Part shown: positions 17,301-25,223 of the stretch, piece after piece
Layout of the letters: the number at the start of each line of letters is the position of its first letter
How positions within the stretch are numbered: the first letter of the stretch is position 1
Assembly: GCA_029255605.1 (NCBI GenBank)
Contig: JANLJF010000068.1
Span: 1 to 43,017, forward strand
Direction: 5' to 3'
DNA length: 43,017 bases
Origin: Azovibrio restrictus
GTDB lineage: Bacteria > Bacteroidota > Bacteroidia > Chitinophagales > Chitinophagaceae
Position numbers and translations under genes: made by a program
The notes under the pieces: model-generated
Database searches by the model: none
Seen by the model: the letters and a program-made list of their open reading frames with translations, nothing else
Told to the model about the DNA's origin: nothing

Positions 17301-17695
17301 TGCGCCAGTCGGTACAAATGGCATCGTACGAGCAGAAAGACCCGCTGCTGATATATAAGTTTGAAGCGTTCAACCTCTTCAAACAAATGATGCTGGAAAC
17401 CAACAAGACCATCGTATCCTTCCTGCTGCGTGCAGGCATACCAATGCAGGATGCGCCACCACAAGCTGCTGAGGAAATACCACAGCATACAGACATGAGC
17501 CAGCTGCAAATGAATAAAGAAGACATAGACGAAGCCGGACAAGACTATGCTGCCGACGAGCACGATATATATGATGAAGAAGGAAGCAGTGTAAAACGCT
17601 CTCCGGTGCAGGCAGGCCCCAAAATAGGCCGGAACGACCCCTGCCCATGCGGTAGCGGCAAGAAATATAAAAGCTGCCACGGACGTGGATTGTAA
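14369..17695 (+). CDS. secA: Preprotein translocase ATPase SecA
   Basis: A 1108-residue SecA, the motor that drives unfolded preproteins through SecYEG. NBD1 has Walker A MATGEGKT (residues 192-199) and the DEAD-like motif [21 protein letters not shown]. NBD2 has [10 protein letters not shown] and the [16 protein letters not shown] and [10 protein letters not shown] motifs. The C-terminus has the zinc motif [13 protein letters not shown] used to bind SecB and lipids. The length exceeds the ~900 residues of E. coli SecA, mainly through an insertion after residue 330, as is normal in Bacteroidota. The ATG at 14369 matches the family start ([16 protein letters not shown]). A strong terminator follows. 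Confidence 0.98.
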   Translation: [1108 protein letters not shown]

Positions 17696-17700
17696 ATAAG

Positions 17701-17733
17701 AAAAAGCGAAATGTAACTCACATTTCGCTTTTT
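17701..17733 (+). terminator. secA terminator
   Basis: AAAAAGCGAAATG (17701-17713) and CATTTCGCTTTTT (17721-17733) form a perfect 13-bp stem with a 7-base loop, starting 5 bases after the secA stop. Confidence 0.9.
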
Positions 17734-17746
17734 GCTTTACTCTGTT

Positions 17747-17754
17747 TAATTTTG
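17747..17754 (+). promoter_or_regulatory. -7 box of the DUF6580 gene
   Basis: TAATTTTG is an exact TAnnTTTG, 9 bases before the ATG at 17764. It overlaps the TTG at 17752, so that codon cannot be the start. Confidence 0.55.
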
Positions 17755-17763
17755 AGCTTAATT

Positions 17764-18315
17764 ATGAAACGTAATCAATCGAACATACTATTAGCAGCAG
17801 GCCTCATACTGATGGCTGTATTATTACGCATCATCAACCAAGAAATGCACTGGTACAACCTGGCACCTATTGCTGCCGTTGGCCTGTTTGCAGGTGCTAT
17901 CATCAAAGAAAAGCGCTTTGCTTACATCTTGCCTTTGTTCAGCATGTTCATTGCCGATTTGTATTTCCAACTGTTCACATCCGTTAATGGTTTCTATGGC
18001 ATGGAGCAACTGTTTGTATACGGCGGTATGGCTGTGGTTACTTACCTGGGTACTATTATGGGCAGGGTAAATGCACCTAAAGTAGTGGGCTATTCACTGG
18101 TAGGCTCACTGGCATTCTTCGTACTGTCAAACTTCGGTTCTTTCCTTAGCGGTATGTGGGGACTTAATGGCGCAGGTTTTGTAAAGACTTATGTAATGGC
18201 TATTCCATTCTTTAAAAACACAGTTATCAGCGATTTAGTTGGTAATGGCATTTTATTTGGTGTTTATTTCCTGGCTCAACGCGCATTTACACCGCAGGTA
18301 CAGAAAGCTGCTTAA
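17764..18315 (+). CDS. DUF6580-like integral membrane protein
   Basis: A 183-residue inner membrane protein with five or six hydrophobic segments (about residues 8-25, 35-52, 58-76, 85-105, 112-135, 155-175). The early segment with a conserved-looking NLAPIAAVGLFAGA and the FIADL motif in the third helix are as in the DUF6580 family, annotated as a putative transport protein, similar in size to ECF transporter substrate-binding (S) subunits. The start is ATG 17764, not TTG 17752, which lies inside the promoter. No energising ECF genes are nearby. The substrate is unknown. Confidence 0.75.
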   Translation: MKRNQSNILLAAGLILMAVLLRIINQEMHWYNLAPIAAVGLFAGAIIKEKRFAYILPLFSMFIADLYFQLFTSVNGFYGMEQLFVYGGMAVVTYLGTIMGRVNAPKVVGYSLVGSLAFFVLSNFGSFLSGMWGLNGAGFVKTYVMAIPFFKNTVISDLVGNGILFGVYFLAQRAFTPQVQKAA

Positions 18316-18341
18316 TCATTTCTTTTAACTTACATCTTATA

Positions 18342-18370
18342 AAGAAGGCCCGGTAATACCGGGCCTTCTT
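18342..18370. terminator. Bidirectional terminator
   Basis: AAGAAGGCCCGGTA (18342-18355) and TACCGGGCCTTCTT (18357-18370) are inverted copies around one base, between convergent genes. The hairpin probably opens a loop of about 5 bases. Confidence 0.85.
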
Positions 18371-18390
18371 ATTTATGGTTATTCACTTTT

Positions 18391-21045
18391 CTATTCTATC
18401 GCTATCCGCTTCCGACCTATTACCATATCTGCACTGCTCACCTCAAAGATGTATACGCCGGCGGGCAATCCCTGTGCATTTATCAGCAAGCTGCCTGCTG
18501 CATTTGTAGTACCATTGTTGCGCCATACGGTTTTGCCTGCATTGTCTATCATTCTGGCAGCAACCGGCATGTTGGCAAAGTGCTGTGCATCCATATTTAC
18601 TACAAAGCGGCCCGTATTGGGGTTAGGATATATTTCCAAAGCCTCATGAGCATAAGGGATAACCTGTACGCTTATCGGGGTATCGGTTGTTGTATCTCCT
18701 ACTGCACCCAGATCTGAAGACATCCACATGCCACGGCCATAGGTAGATACCCACAGTTCTTTCCGGCTGTAATTGATGTCTATATCTGTCACTTCTATGC
18801 TTGGCAGTTTATCATCGTCATTGAAGGCTTCCCATTGCTTGGTTGCCGTATCCATGTAAAACACGCCGACATCTGTGCCTATATACATGGTTTTGTTCAT
18901 AGTATCTATTTCTATACAGTGCACCGGAACATCGGGCAGGCCTGTTTTTATTTGTGTCCACGTACCTGCATTATACTCTGCCACCTGCGGACCACCATAG
19001 CCGCTGAAGGTAAGCCAGAAACGGTCTTGGTTTGCAGGGTCTACTTTTATGTCAGACACCTTGCCATTGAAAGGCGGGGATAGCAGTGTAAAAGTGGCTG
19101 TATTACCTGGCGTAAAGCTGTGAGTATAATATACACGGGCTGCATTGCTGCTTTGATTTTCGGCAATAGCATATATGGTAGATGCGCTGGCAGGTGTCAT
19201 AGCAATGCGTATCAGGTTAGTACCTGTATGCAATGCGCTGCCTTGTATAGAATACCATGAATCGCCATAATCGTTTGAAAAATAAAGATGCTGATAACCC
19301 GCCAGCAAGTGCGATGGGTCGTGAGGGCTAACGATATAAGGTGTTATCCATGCTCCACTGGGAGTGCCCGGAATGTTACCCGAAATGAAATCATTACCCA
19401 ACGTTGCAGAATGACGCATGATATTACCGTATTGAGTAGATGTGTAGTAAGTGGTGCTATCTGTATAGTCTACCTGGCAATCCATGCCATCACCACCATT
19501 TTCATCATCCCAGAAGGCGAAACGATTGCCTTTAGTACCATTGTCCTGCGCACCACCCAATATGAAATGCGATATAGGGCTTACCGCATTGCGGTAGAAT
19601 TGCGTGATACCCATACCGTTGGTTATATCCGTCCACAGGCTGTTATTTGCCATAGGGTTATCCGTGTAGTATATGCCACCGTCATTGCATTGATACAACC
19701 TGCCGGCTACTGTAGGATGGTACATCATATAGTGCTTATCGGCATGCACTTCAGCAATGCCACCTATAGAATACCAGTTGGTAGATATATCCCAGTTGAT
19801 ACCACCATCTATAGAAAACCATGTATTTACACCACCTACTGTTACGTTACTGGAATTATTGGGGTCGATAGCAATGCAGATGTCATACCAGCCCTGGTTG
19901 CCACAATTGATAGTGCCCGATACATCCCCTGTAAGCAGGTCTTTAGAACAGTCGGAACCGGGATTGAATATAATACTGAATGTCTTTCCGGTATCTGTAG
20001 ACTTGTAGATGCCACCCAGGCTACCACTTGTTTTGGCTACTACTGCCATCACTACGTTCACATCCTTAGGCGATGTAGCCAGTTCTATCCTCCAGGCAGT
20101 TGCAGGAGATGCAACTGAGTTCCAGTTTCTGCCACCATTTGCAGAACGGTATATCTGCGCGCTGCCGTAACTATAGGTAGTGGCATACAGTACATTCGTA
20201 TCGGTAGGGTGTGCCAATATCTGTTTGAAGTTAGGGCCATTCACTACCCTGGTCCATGTGGTGCCTGCATTATAAGACTTGTATATACCATCGCTTGCTG
20301 CCAGTGTGATGGAATTGGTATCTACTGGATTTATCACCAACCCATTGGCCAGCCTGTATTGGTTGGTTTGCCATTTCAGGCCGGTAGTATCCCAGGTTAC
20401 GCCGCCATCTGTCGATTTCATGACCCCCACACTGTAGGTATCACTTGCATCCCTGTCGCCCGTACACATGTAAATGGTTTGTGGGTTCTGGGGGTTTACA
20501 TCTATATCCGATACGCCCAGTACGGGCAGCATATGTGATAAAGAAACCCAGCTGGCGCCGTTATTCGTTGTTTTCCAGGCACCACCACCGGCGCTACCTA
20601 TATATATGGTGTTGGCATCGGTAGGATGAAAAGTAACCACATTGATACGGCCGATACCTGAATATCCACCGCCCGATGTGGTAGGCCCCTGGAACGACCA
20701 GTTGGAAGCCAGCTTACTGGCAGTAGTTTTATGTTGCTTAGGTGCATTAAAGCGCTGCCATTCCTCAAATGTTTTGGCTGTAGAAACGATATTATCATTC
20801 GCATCGGTATGATTGCTCCAATACCAGAACCAGCGGCCGAAGTGATGGTCTTTACCTTCTTTTACACGCTTGCCTACTTTTTCTGTTTTGCCGGATGGCG
20901 TACCAAACCTGTTTTCATAAGCTTTAACAGCATCCTGCAATTTGACGGGTTTATCACTATTATCGGGCACCAGCGGCAACATAGGTTGCCCCATGGCCTG
21001 CCATCCCGTAAATAATGCGGAAACAAGTAGTATCTGTTTTTTCAT
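18391..21045 (-). CDS. Secreted BNR-repeat protein with T9SS type A sorting domain
   Basis: An 884-residue secreted protein. The signal peptide ends near WQAMGQ (residue 19). Residues about 95-780 form a sortilin/BNR-type propeller region with many Asp-box-like repeats: WKTTNNGASW, KSTDGGVTWD, KSYNAGTTW, RSANGGRNW, KSTDTGKTF, FSIDGGINW, FSNDYGDSW. The last ~80 residues begin EIYPNPNTGRFVVN and end GVYIFEVSSADMVIGRKRIAIE, which is the T9SS type A sorting domain (Por secretion tail). So the protein is exported by T9SS and attached to or released from the surface. Similar proteins are often called exo-alpha-sialidase or glycosyl hydrolase, but no sialidase active-site set is evident, so I do not claim enzyme activity. 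Confidence 0.92.
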   Translation of the reverse strand: MKKQILLVSALFTGWQAMGQPMLPLVPDNSDKPVKLQDAVKAYENRFGTPSGKTEKVGKRVKEGKDHHFGRWFWYWSNHTDANDNIVSTAKTFEEWQRFNAPKQHKTTASKLASNWSFQGPTTSGGGYSGIGRINVVTFHPTDANTIYIGSAGGGAWKTTNNGASWVSLSHMLPVLGVSDIDVNPQNPQTIYMCTGDRDASDTYSVGVMKSTDGGVTWDTTGLKWQTNQYRLANGLVINPVDTNSITLAASDGIYKSYNAGTTWTRVVNGPNFKQILAHPTDTNVLYATTYSYGSAQIYRSANGGRNWNSVASPATAWRIELATSPKDVNVVMAVVAKTSGSLGGIYKSTDTGKTFSIIFNPGSDCSKDLLTGDVSGTINCGNQGWYDICIAIDPNNSSNVTVGGVNTWFSIDGGINWDISTNWYSIGGIAEVHADKHYMMYHPTVAGRLYQCNDGGIYYTDNPMANNSLWTDITNGMGITQFYRNAVSPISHFILGGAQDNGTKGNRFAFWDDENGGDGMDCQVDYTDSTTYYTSTQYGNIMRHSATLGNDFISGNIPGTPSGAWITPYIVSPHDPSHLLAGYQHLYFSNDYGDSWYSIQGSALHTGTNLIRIAMTPASASTIYAIAENQSSNAARVYYTHSFTPGNTATFTLLSPPFNGKVSDIKVDPANQDRFWLTFSGYGGPQVAEYNAGTWTQIKTGLPDVPVHCIEIDTMNKTMYIGTDVGVFYMDTATKQWEAFNDDDKLPSIEVTDIDINYSRKELWVSTYGRGMWMSSDLGAVGDTTTDTPISVQVIPYAHEALEIYPNPNTGRFVVNMDAQHFANMPVAARMIDNAGKTVWRNNGTTNAAGSLLINAQGLPAGVYIFEVSSADMVIGRKRIAIE

Positions 21046-21067
21046 TATCGGTATTTAAAAAAGGAAC

Positions 21068-21075
21068 TAATTTTG
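21068..21075 (+). promoter_or_regulatory. -7 box of the HExxH protein gene
   Basis: TAATTTTG is an exact TAnnTTTG, 51 bases before the ATG at 21127. It overlaps the TTG at 21073, which rules that codon out as a start. Confidence 0.45.
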
Positions 21076-21126
21076 CAGCACAAGTTAACCACAGCAGCTT
21101 GTATTATAAAATTAACTACACATTTC

Positions 21127-21495
21127 ATGCAAAACCATGACAAATTAAAACCTATGCAGGTGCAGATACGCGAGAATGCATTGCTGGCACGTATAGCTGC
21201 CAAAGTATTGCGCTCACCGCATATGGCCATTGTTATGAAACGCACCATACACCTGCACAATACCTGCATGAAAGACTTTATGCAGAACAGGCGGTGGGTG
21301 CGGCATGAACTGAAGCATATAGAACAGTTTGAACGCTACGGCACCCTGCGGTTCGTATCTAAATATCTGTACTACAGCATGCGCCACGGATACTGGAACA
21401 ACCCGCTGGAAGTAGAGGCACGCGCGGCAGAATATGACGACAGCCTGCTGGAAAAATACCAGTGTACGGAGCCTGAACCTGCAGAATTATCATAA
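21127..21495 (+). CDS. Small HExxH putative metalloprotease
   Basis: A 122-residue protein without a signal peptide. The centre has RHELKHIEQFERYG, i.e. an HExxH zinc-binding motif, and about 40 residues later NPLEVEARAAEYD supplies a glutamate placed as the third ligand of gluzincin peptidases. Between them lies FVSKYLYYSMRHGYWNNP, an aromatic segment. Small proteins with this HExxH...PxExEA layout occur in Bacteroidota and resemble the minimal metalloprotease module of DUF4157-like proteins. An upstream frame opens at a TTG (21073), but ATG 21127 or ATG 21154 is the likely start. Activity is inferred from the motif only. Confidence 0.75.
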   Translation: MQNHDKLKPMQVQIRENALLARIAAKVLRSPHMAIVMKRTIHLHNTCMKDFMQNRRWVRHELKHIEQFERYGTLRFVSKYLYYSMRHGYWNNPLEVEARAAEYDDSLLEKYQCTEPEPAELS

Positions 21496-21524
21496 AACTG
21501 CTTTTACCTTTTATTAATAGCGCT

Positions 21525-21532
21525 TATATTTG
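21525..21532 (+). promoter_or_regulatory. -7 box of the 2TM protein gene
   Basis: TATATTTG is an exact TAnnTTTG match, 19 bases before the ATG at 21552. Confidence 0.5.
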
Positions 21533-21551
21533 CGCAAAATATACGGTCTTC

Positions 21552-21803
21552 ATGCCTCAGAAAATAAAACCAACAGGACGTCAGAAATCAATGTTTCTTA
21601 TCCATTTTATTGTTTTCGCCATCGCTACCGTTATAATGGTAATGATACACAGGGAACAAGGTAAAGAACAATGGGCCTACCCATGGCACGCATGGATCAT
21701 TGCTGCATGGGCCCTGTCGCTGATAGGCCACTGGTGCGCTGTATATACCAGCTACGAAGACAAAGGCCACAGGGAATATACCCGCCAGGAAAACAACGGA
21801 TAA
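21552..21803 (+). CDS. 2TM domain protein
   Basis: An 83-residue membrane protein with two helices: about residues 15-31 (FLIHFIVFAIATVIMVM) and about 44-62 (YPWHAWIIAAWALSLIGHW). The PWHAWIIAAWALSLIGHW segment is the hallmark of the 2TM family of Bacteroidota, which often sits next to or inside LytTR-type histidine kinases. Here it stands alone with its own promoter and terminator. The next gene on the strand is a hybrid histidine kinase, but of another class. Function unknown. Confidence 0.8.
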   Translation: MPQKIKPTGRQKSMFLIHFIVFAIATVIMVMIHREQGKEQWAYPWHAWIIAAWALSLIGHWCAVYTSYEDKGHREYTRQENNG

Positions 21804-21830
21804 TGAACTATCATAGTTTAATCATATTCA

Positions 21831-21857
21831 CCCCTTGCAATGCCGCAAGGGGTTTTT
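21831..21857 (+). terminator. Terminator of the 2TM protein gene
   Basis: CCCCTTGC (21831-21838) and GCAAGGGG (21845-21852) form a perfect 8-bp stem with a 6-base loop followed by TTTTT. Confidence 0.85.
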
Positions 21858-21882
21858 AATTTTATTGGTATAAAGCTTACAG

Positions 21883-24519
21883 ATGGATACGTCGAGGTAC
21901 AAACAACTGCAACAAGAGTTTGATACGCTGAAGGATGAAAGGGCACGCATAGACGTGCTGATAGAAATGGCATTGGAGATACGCAACTTTGATATAGAGC
22001 AGGCGATGGATATTTCGGATGATATCATAGAGCGTTCGGAACTGGTAGGCTACCGCCTGGGCAAAGGCCGCGGTCTGAACCTGAAGGGCTGGTGCTACTG
22101 GCAGCAGGGCGAATATGACGAAGGTGTGGATACACTGCAGGATGCCCTTAAAATATCGCGCGACATCAATAACAAACCACTGGAGGCCCGTATCCTGAAT
22201 AACCTGGGCTATATATACCGCGACCGTGGCGACCTGGCCGATGCGCTGAACCACTTTGAAGAGGCACTGAAAATAAACGAGAAGCTGGGCGATGAGGTGG
22301 CACAATCGGTAAACCTGTCGAGTATTGCCTACCTGCACTACGACCTGAATGATTATGAGAATGCGTTGGAATTTGCCCTGCGCTGCCTGCCTATATTCGA
22401 GAAAGCAAAGGATGTGCACCGGCTCAACTCATTGTACCATATCCTCGGCAATATCTATTTCAAACAGGAACAATCGCAGGAAGCACTACGGTATTTTGAA
22501 GAGAACCTGAACCTCAGTGAACCTGAAACGGTATTGCACGCCATGGCCATTAGCGGCCTGGGCAAGGTGTACTATAAGATGACCGATTTTGAGAATGCCC
22601 GCAAATACCTTACAGAGGCGCTCAAACAATCGGAAGAACTGAGCAATGTGGAAGTGCAGATCATATCGCACTACTATATAGGCCGCATGATGATGGACGA
22701 AGGCAACTATCGCCAATCATTACAGCATATGAATGCGGCCTTTGAACTGGCTGATGAATACATGCGCAAGCACGATGTGATGAGCGTACACGAAGGCCTG
22801 TCTTTGCTGTATGATAAAATGGGTGACATACCCAAAGCCTTCTATCACCTGAAGGCATACGAGCAAATGAAGGAAGACATCTTCAAGCAAACCACTTTTA
22901 ATAAGCTGCGCAACCTGCAAACACGCCAGCAGGTAGAACTGGCACAGAAAGAAAAAGAAGTGGCGGAACGTACCGCCTACCTCAAGCAACAGTTCATGGC
23001 CAATATGAGCCACGAGATACGCACACCTATGAATGCTATAGTAGGTATGACGCGCCTGCTGCTAAGCAAGGAACCCAAGCAAGACCAGCTACGCTACCTC
23101 AATGCCATCCAGCAGTCGGCAGATAACCTGCTGGTCATTATCAATGATATTCTCGACCTGTCGAAAATAGAAGCCGGCAAGATCATTATAGAGCATACCG
23201 ACTTTTCACTGCGCGAAGTGATGTATAGCATACGCGATGTACTGATGCTGCGCGCCGAAGAAAAACATATAGACCTGCGTGTGAGTATAGACGCCGCCAT
23301 TGCGCAGCGCCTGGTAGGCGACCCTACGCGCATCAACCAGGTATTGATAAACCTGGCGGGTAATGCCATCAAATTTACCGAGAAAGGCTATGTGGAGGTA
23401 AATGCGCATCTGCAAAAGAAAGAGAACAACAAAGACTGGATACAGTTTGATATTATCGACACCGGCATAGGTATTGCCCCCGATTATGTAGGCAAGATAT
23501 TTGAAAGCTTTACGCAGGCAGGTACCGATATAGCCCGCAAATTTGGTGGCACCGGCCTGGGCCTTACTATATCTAAACAGTTGGTGGAACTGATGAACGG
23601 GCAGATAAAAGTAAAGAGCGAACTGGGCAAGGGCACTACCTTTAGTGTATTGATACCGTTGGAAGAATCGGCCGTGCAGGTAGAAGAAGAAAAAAGCGAT
23701 GTGGTAAATGAGAAAGTGCTGCAGCTACTGAATGATACTAAAGTATTACTGGTAGAAGACAATGAATTTAACCGCATGGTGGCGGAAGACACACTAAAGG
23801 AACTGCTGCCGGGCATTACCATAGATATAGCCGTGAATGGTGAAGAAGCCGTAAACCGTGTGCAGGATACCCGCTACGACTTTGTACTGATGGATATACA
23901 AATGCCCGTGATGGATGGCGTAACGGCTACACGCACCATACGCACCACCCTTGCACCACCAGCGCGCGATACCAAGATCATAGCCATGACAGCCAATGTA
24001 TTGCAGGAAGATGTGAAGCAATACTTTGCCGTAGGTATGAATGCCTATGTTTCCAAACCATTTCAAACAGATGAATTGCTGCTGAAAATGGCTGCCGTGA
24101 TGGAAAACAATGTGCAGGACGCCATGCAGGGCATTACCAACCAAAACACCATAGTGGCCGAACCAACAATGCCATCATTGCCCGATAAGGTGACGGACAT
24201 GCAATTTCTCATGCAGTTTACCAACAACAATGAGGAAAAGATGAAGAAATACATTGGCATGTTCCTTGAAAATGGCCCGCGGCTGCTTACCAACATACAG
24301 CAGGGGCTTGCAAATAAAGACTACCCTGCCGTGAAGATAGCTGCCCATTCTATGAAGCCGCAATTATCGTATATGGGTGTGAAAGAGGATGTGAGCCACA
24401 TCTTCCTGATAGAGCAAACGGCCGGCGAATCTGCCCACTTCGAAAGGTTGCCCACACTGGTAGCAAACTTGCAACGGGTGTGTGAGCAGGCATTTAATGA
24501 ATTGAAAAACGTTTATTAA
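21883..24519 (+). CDS. Cytoplasmic TPR hybrid histidine kinase (TPR-HisKA-HATPase-REC-Hpt)
   Basis: An 878-residue protein with no membrane segment or signal peptide. Residues about 40-340 hold seven or so TPR units (for example ILNNLGYIYRDRGDLADALN and LGNIYFKQEQSQEALRYF), a protein-binding sensor. A short coiled coil leads to HisKA with MANMSHEIRTPMNA (phosphorylated His377). The HATPase domain has NLAGNAIKFTEKG, DTGIGIAPD and GGTGLGLTISKQL. The REC domain has LLVEDNEFNR and its acceptor Asp671 in LMDIQMPVMDG. The C-terminal Hpt domain has His822 in AAHSMKPQL. All four phosphotransfer residues are therefore present on one chain. There is no DNA-binding domain. The next gene encodes a membrane-tethered REC protein, a plausible final acceptor. 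Confidence 0.95.
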   Translation: MDTSRYKQLQQEFDTLKDERARIDVLIEMALEIRNFDIEQAMDISDDIIERSELVGYRLGKGRGLNLKGWCYWQQGEYDEGVDTLQDALKISRDINNKPLEARILNNLGYIYRDRGDLADALNHFEEALKINEKLGDEVAQSVNLSSIAYLHYDLNDYENALEFALRCLPIFEKAKDVHRLNSLYHILGNIYFKQEQSQEALRYFEENLNLSEPETVLHAMAISGLGKVYYKMTDFENARKYLTEALKQSEELSNVEVQIISHYYIGRMMMDEGNYRQSLQHMNAAFELADEYMRKHDVMSVHEGLSLLYDKMGDIPKAFYHLKAYEQMKEDIFKQTTFNKLRNLQTRQQVELAQKEKEVAERTAYLKQQFMANMSHEIRTPMNAIVGMTRLLLSKEPKQDQLRYLNAIQQSADNLLVIINDILDLSKIEAGKIIIEHTDFSLREVMYSIRDVLMLRAEEKHIDLRVSIDAAIAQRLVGDPTRINQVLINLAGNAIKFTEKGYVEVNAHLQKKENNKDWIQFDIIDTGIGIAPDYVGKIFESFTQAGTDIARKFGGTGLGLTISKQLVELMNGQIKVKSELGKGTTFSVLIPLEESAVQVEEEKSDVVNEKVLQLLNDTKVLLVEDNEFNRMVAEDTLKELLPGITIDIAVNGEEAVNRVQDTRYDFVLMDIQMPVMDGVTATRTIRTTLAPPARDTKIIAMTANVLQEDVKQYFAVGMNAYVSKPFQTDELLLKMAAVMENNVQDAMQGITNQNTIVAEPTMPSLPDKVTDMQFLMQFTNNNEEKMKKYIGMFLENGPRLLTNIQQGLANKDYPAVKIAAHSMKPQLSYMGVKEDVSHIFLIEQTAGESAHFERLPTLVANLQRVCEQAFNELKNVY

Positions 24520-24555
24520 ACATAGTTTATCATAGAATGATAAGAATCAGCACAC

Positions 24556-24572
24556 TACAGGCAATGCCTGTA
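24556..24572. promoter_or_regulatory. Palindrome upstream of the REC-TM gene promoter
   Basis: TACAGGCA (24556-24563) and TGCCTGTA (24565-24572) are perfect inverted 8-base arms around one base. It lies 2 bases before the -7 box TACCTTTG, inside the promoter spacer, where a repressor would block RNA polymerase. It has no T run, so it is not a terminator. Confidence 0.5.
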
Positions 24573-24574
24573 TG

Positions 24575-24582
24575 TACCTTTG
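24575..24582 (+). promoter_or_regulatory. -7 box of the REC-TM gene
   Basis: TACCTTTG is an exact TAnnTTTG match, 76 bases before the ATG at 24659. It gives this gene its own promoter apart from the kinase gene. Confidence 0.5.
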
Positions 24583-24658
24583 CGTAAAAGGATGGCTCGT
24601 ATCTTTTGAATTCTAAATATTTTTTCTATTTTTCTAAGAAATTGAACTTTTAACACTC

Positions 24659-25174
24659 ATGGCTACAGATAACTCGCGCTACATTTTTTTGGTGGATGAT
24701 GAACCCATCCAGAATGAAATGCTGAAAGACTACCTGTCAGAAAGGTTTTTATATAATATCAAAACTTTCGACAATGGCGAGGAAGCGATCAGCAACCTTC
24801 ACCTGAACCCCGAAATAATAGTGCTGGACTATCACCTGAGCTCTCAAAAATCAGATGCACAAAATGGTGTAGCCATCCTGAAAAAGATAAAAGAACGCAG
24901 CCCCAATACACAAGTAATCATGCTATCGGGCCAGGATAAGATAGATGTGGCTATCGACAGCATGAAATATGGTGCTTACGATTATGTGGTAAAAGGTGAA
25001 ACTGCCTTTTCGCGTATGGAAAATGTGCTGAATAATGTAAGCGAATTACACCGTATGAAAACCATCAATGGTTCATATAAGAAAACAATTGCTTTGCTTT
25101 CTGTTATCATAGGTTTGATAGTATTGCTGGCGCTATACCTGTTATTCTTTACAGATGCGTATTCGCATATGTAA
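24659..25174 (+). CDS. Response regulator receiver protein with C-terminal membrane anchor
   Basis: A 171-residue protein. Residues 8-127 are a REC domain with the acidic pocket Asp13-Asp14, acceptor Asp57 (VLDYHLS), Ser90 in MLSGQDK and Lys112 in YVVKGE, all required residues intact. Instead of a DNA-binding or enzymatic output domain it has a linker (about 128-143) and one strongly hydrophobic helix, residues 144-164 (IALLSVIIGLIVLLALYLLF), with a seven-residue tail. It should therefore be tail-anchored in the inner membrane with the REC domain in the cytoplasm. It follows the hybrid kinase but has its own promoter. Likely a phosphorylation-dependent membrane docking factor or phosphate sink; the output is unknown. 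Confidence 0.88.
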   Translation: MATDNSRYIFLVDDEPIQNEMLKDYLSERFLYNIKTFDNGEEAISNLHLNPEIIVLDYHLSSQKSDAQNGVAILKKIKERSPNTQVIMLSGQDKIDVAIDSMKYGAYDYVVKGETAFSRMENVLNNVSELHRMKTINGSYKKTIALLSVIIGLIVLLALYLLFFTDAYSHM

Positions 25175-25223
25175 TAGCCGTATTCTCTTTACCGATTAAG
25201 CACATTTTTAACAGTTATCTACT

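Noticed and set aside
19288-20118. 276-codon open frame on the plus strand
   Set aside because: Antisense to the BNR-repeat protein gene, which has clear domains; the translation looks like low-quality antisense sequence.
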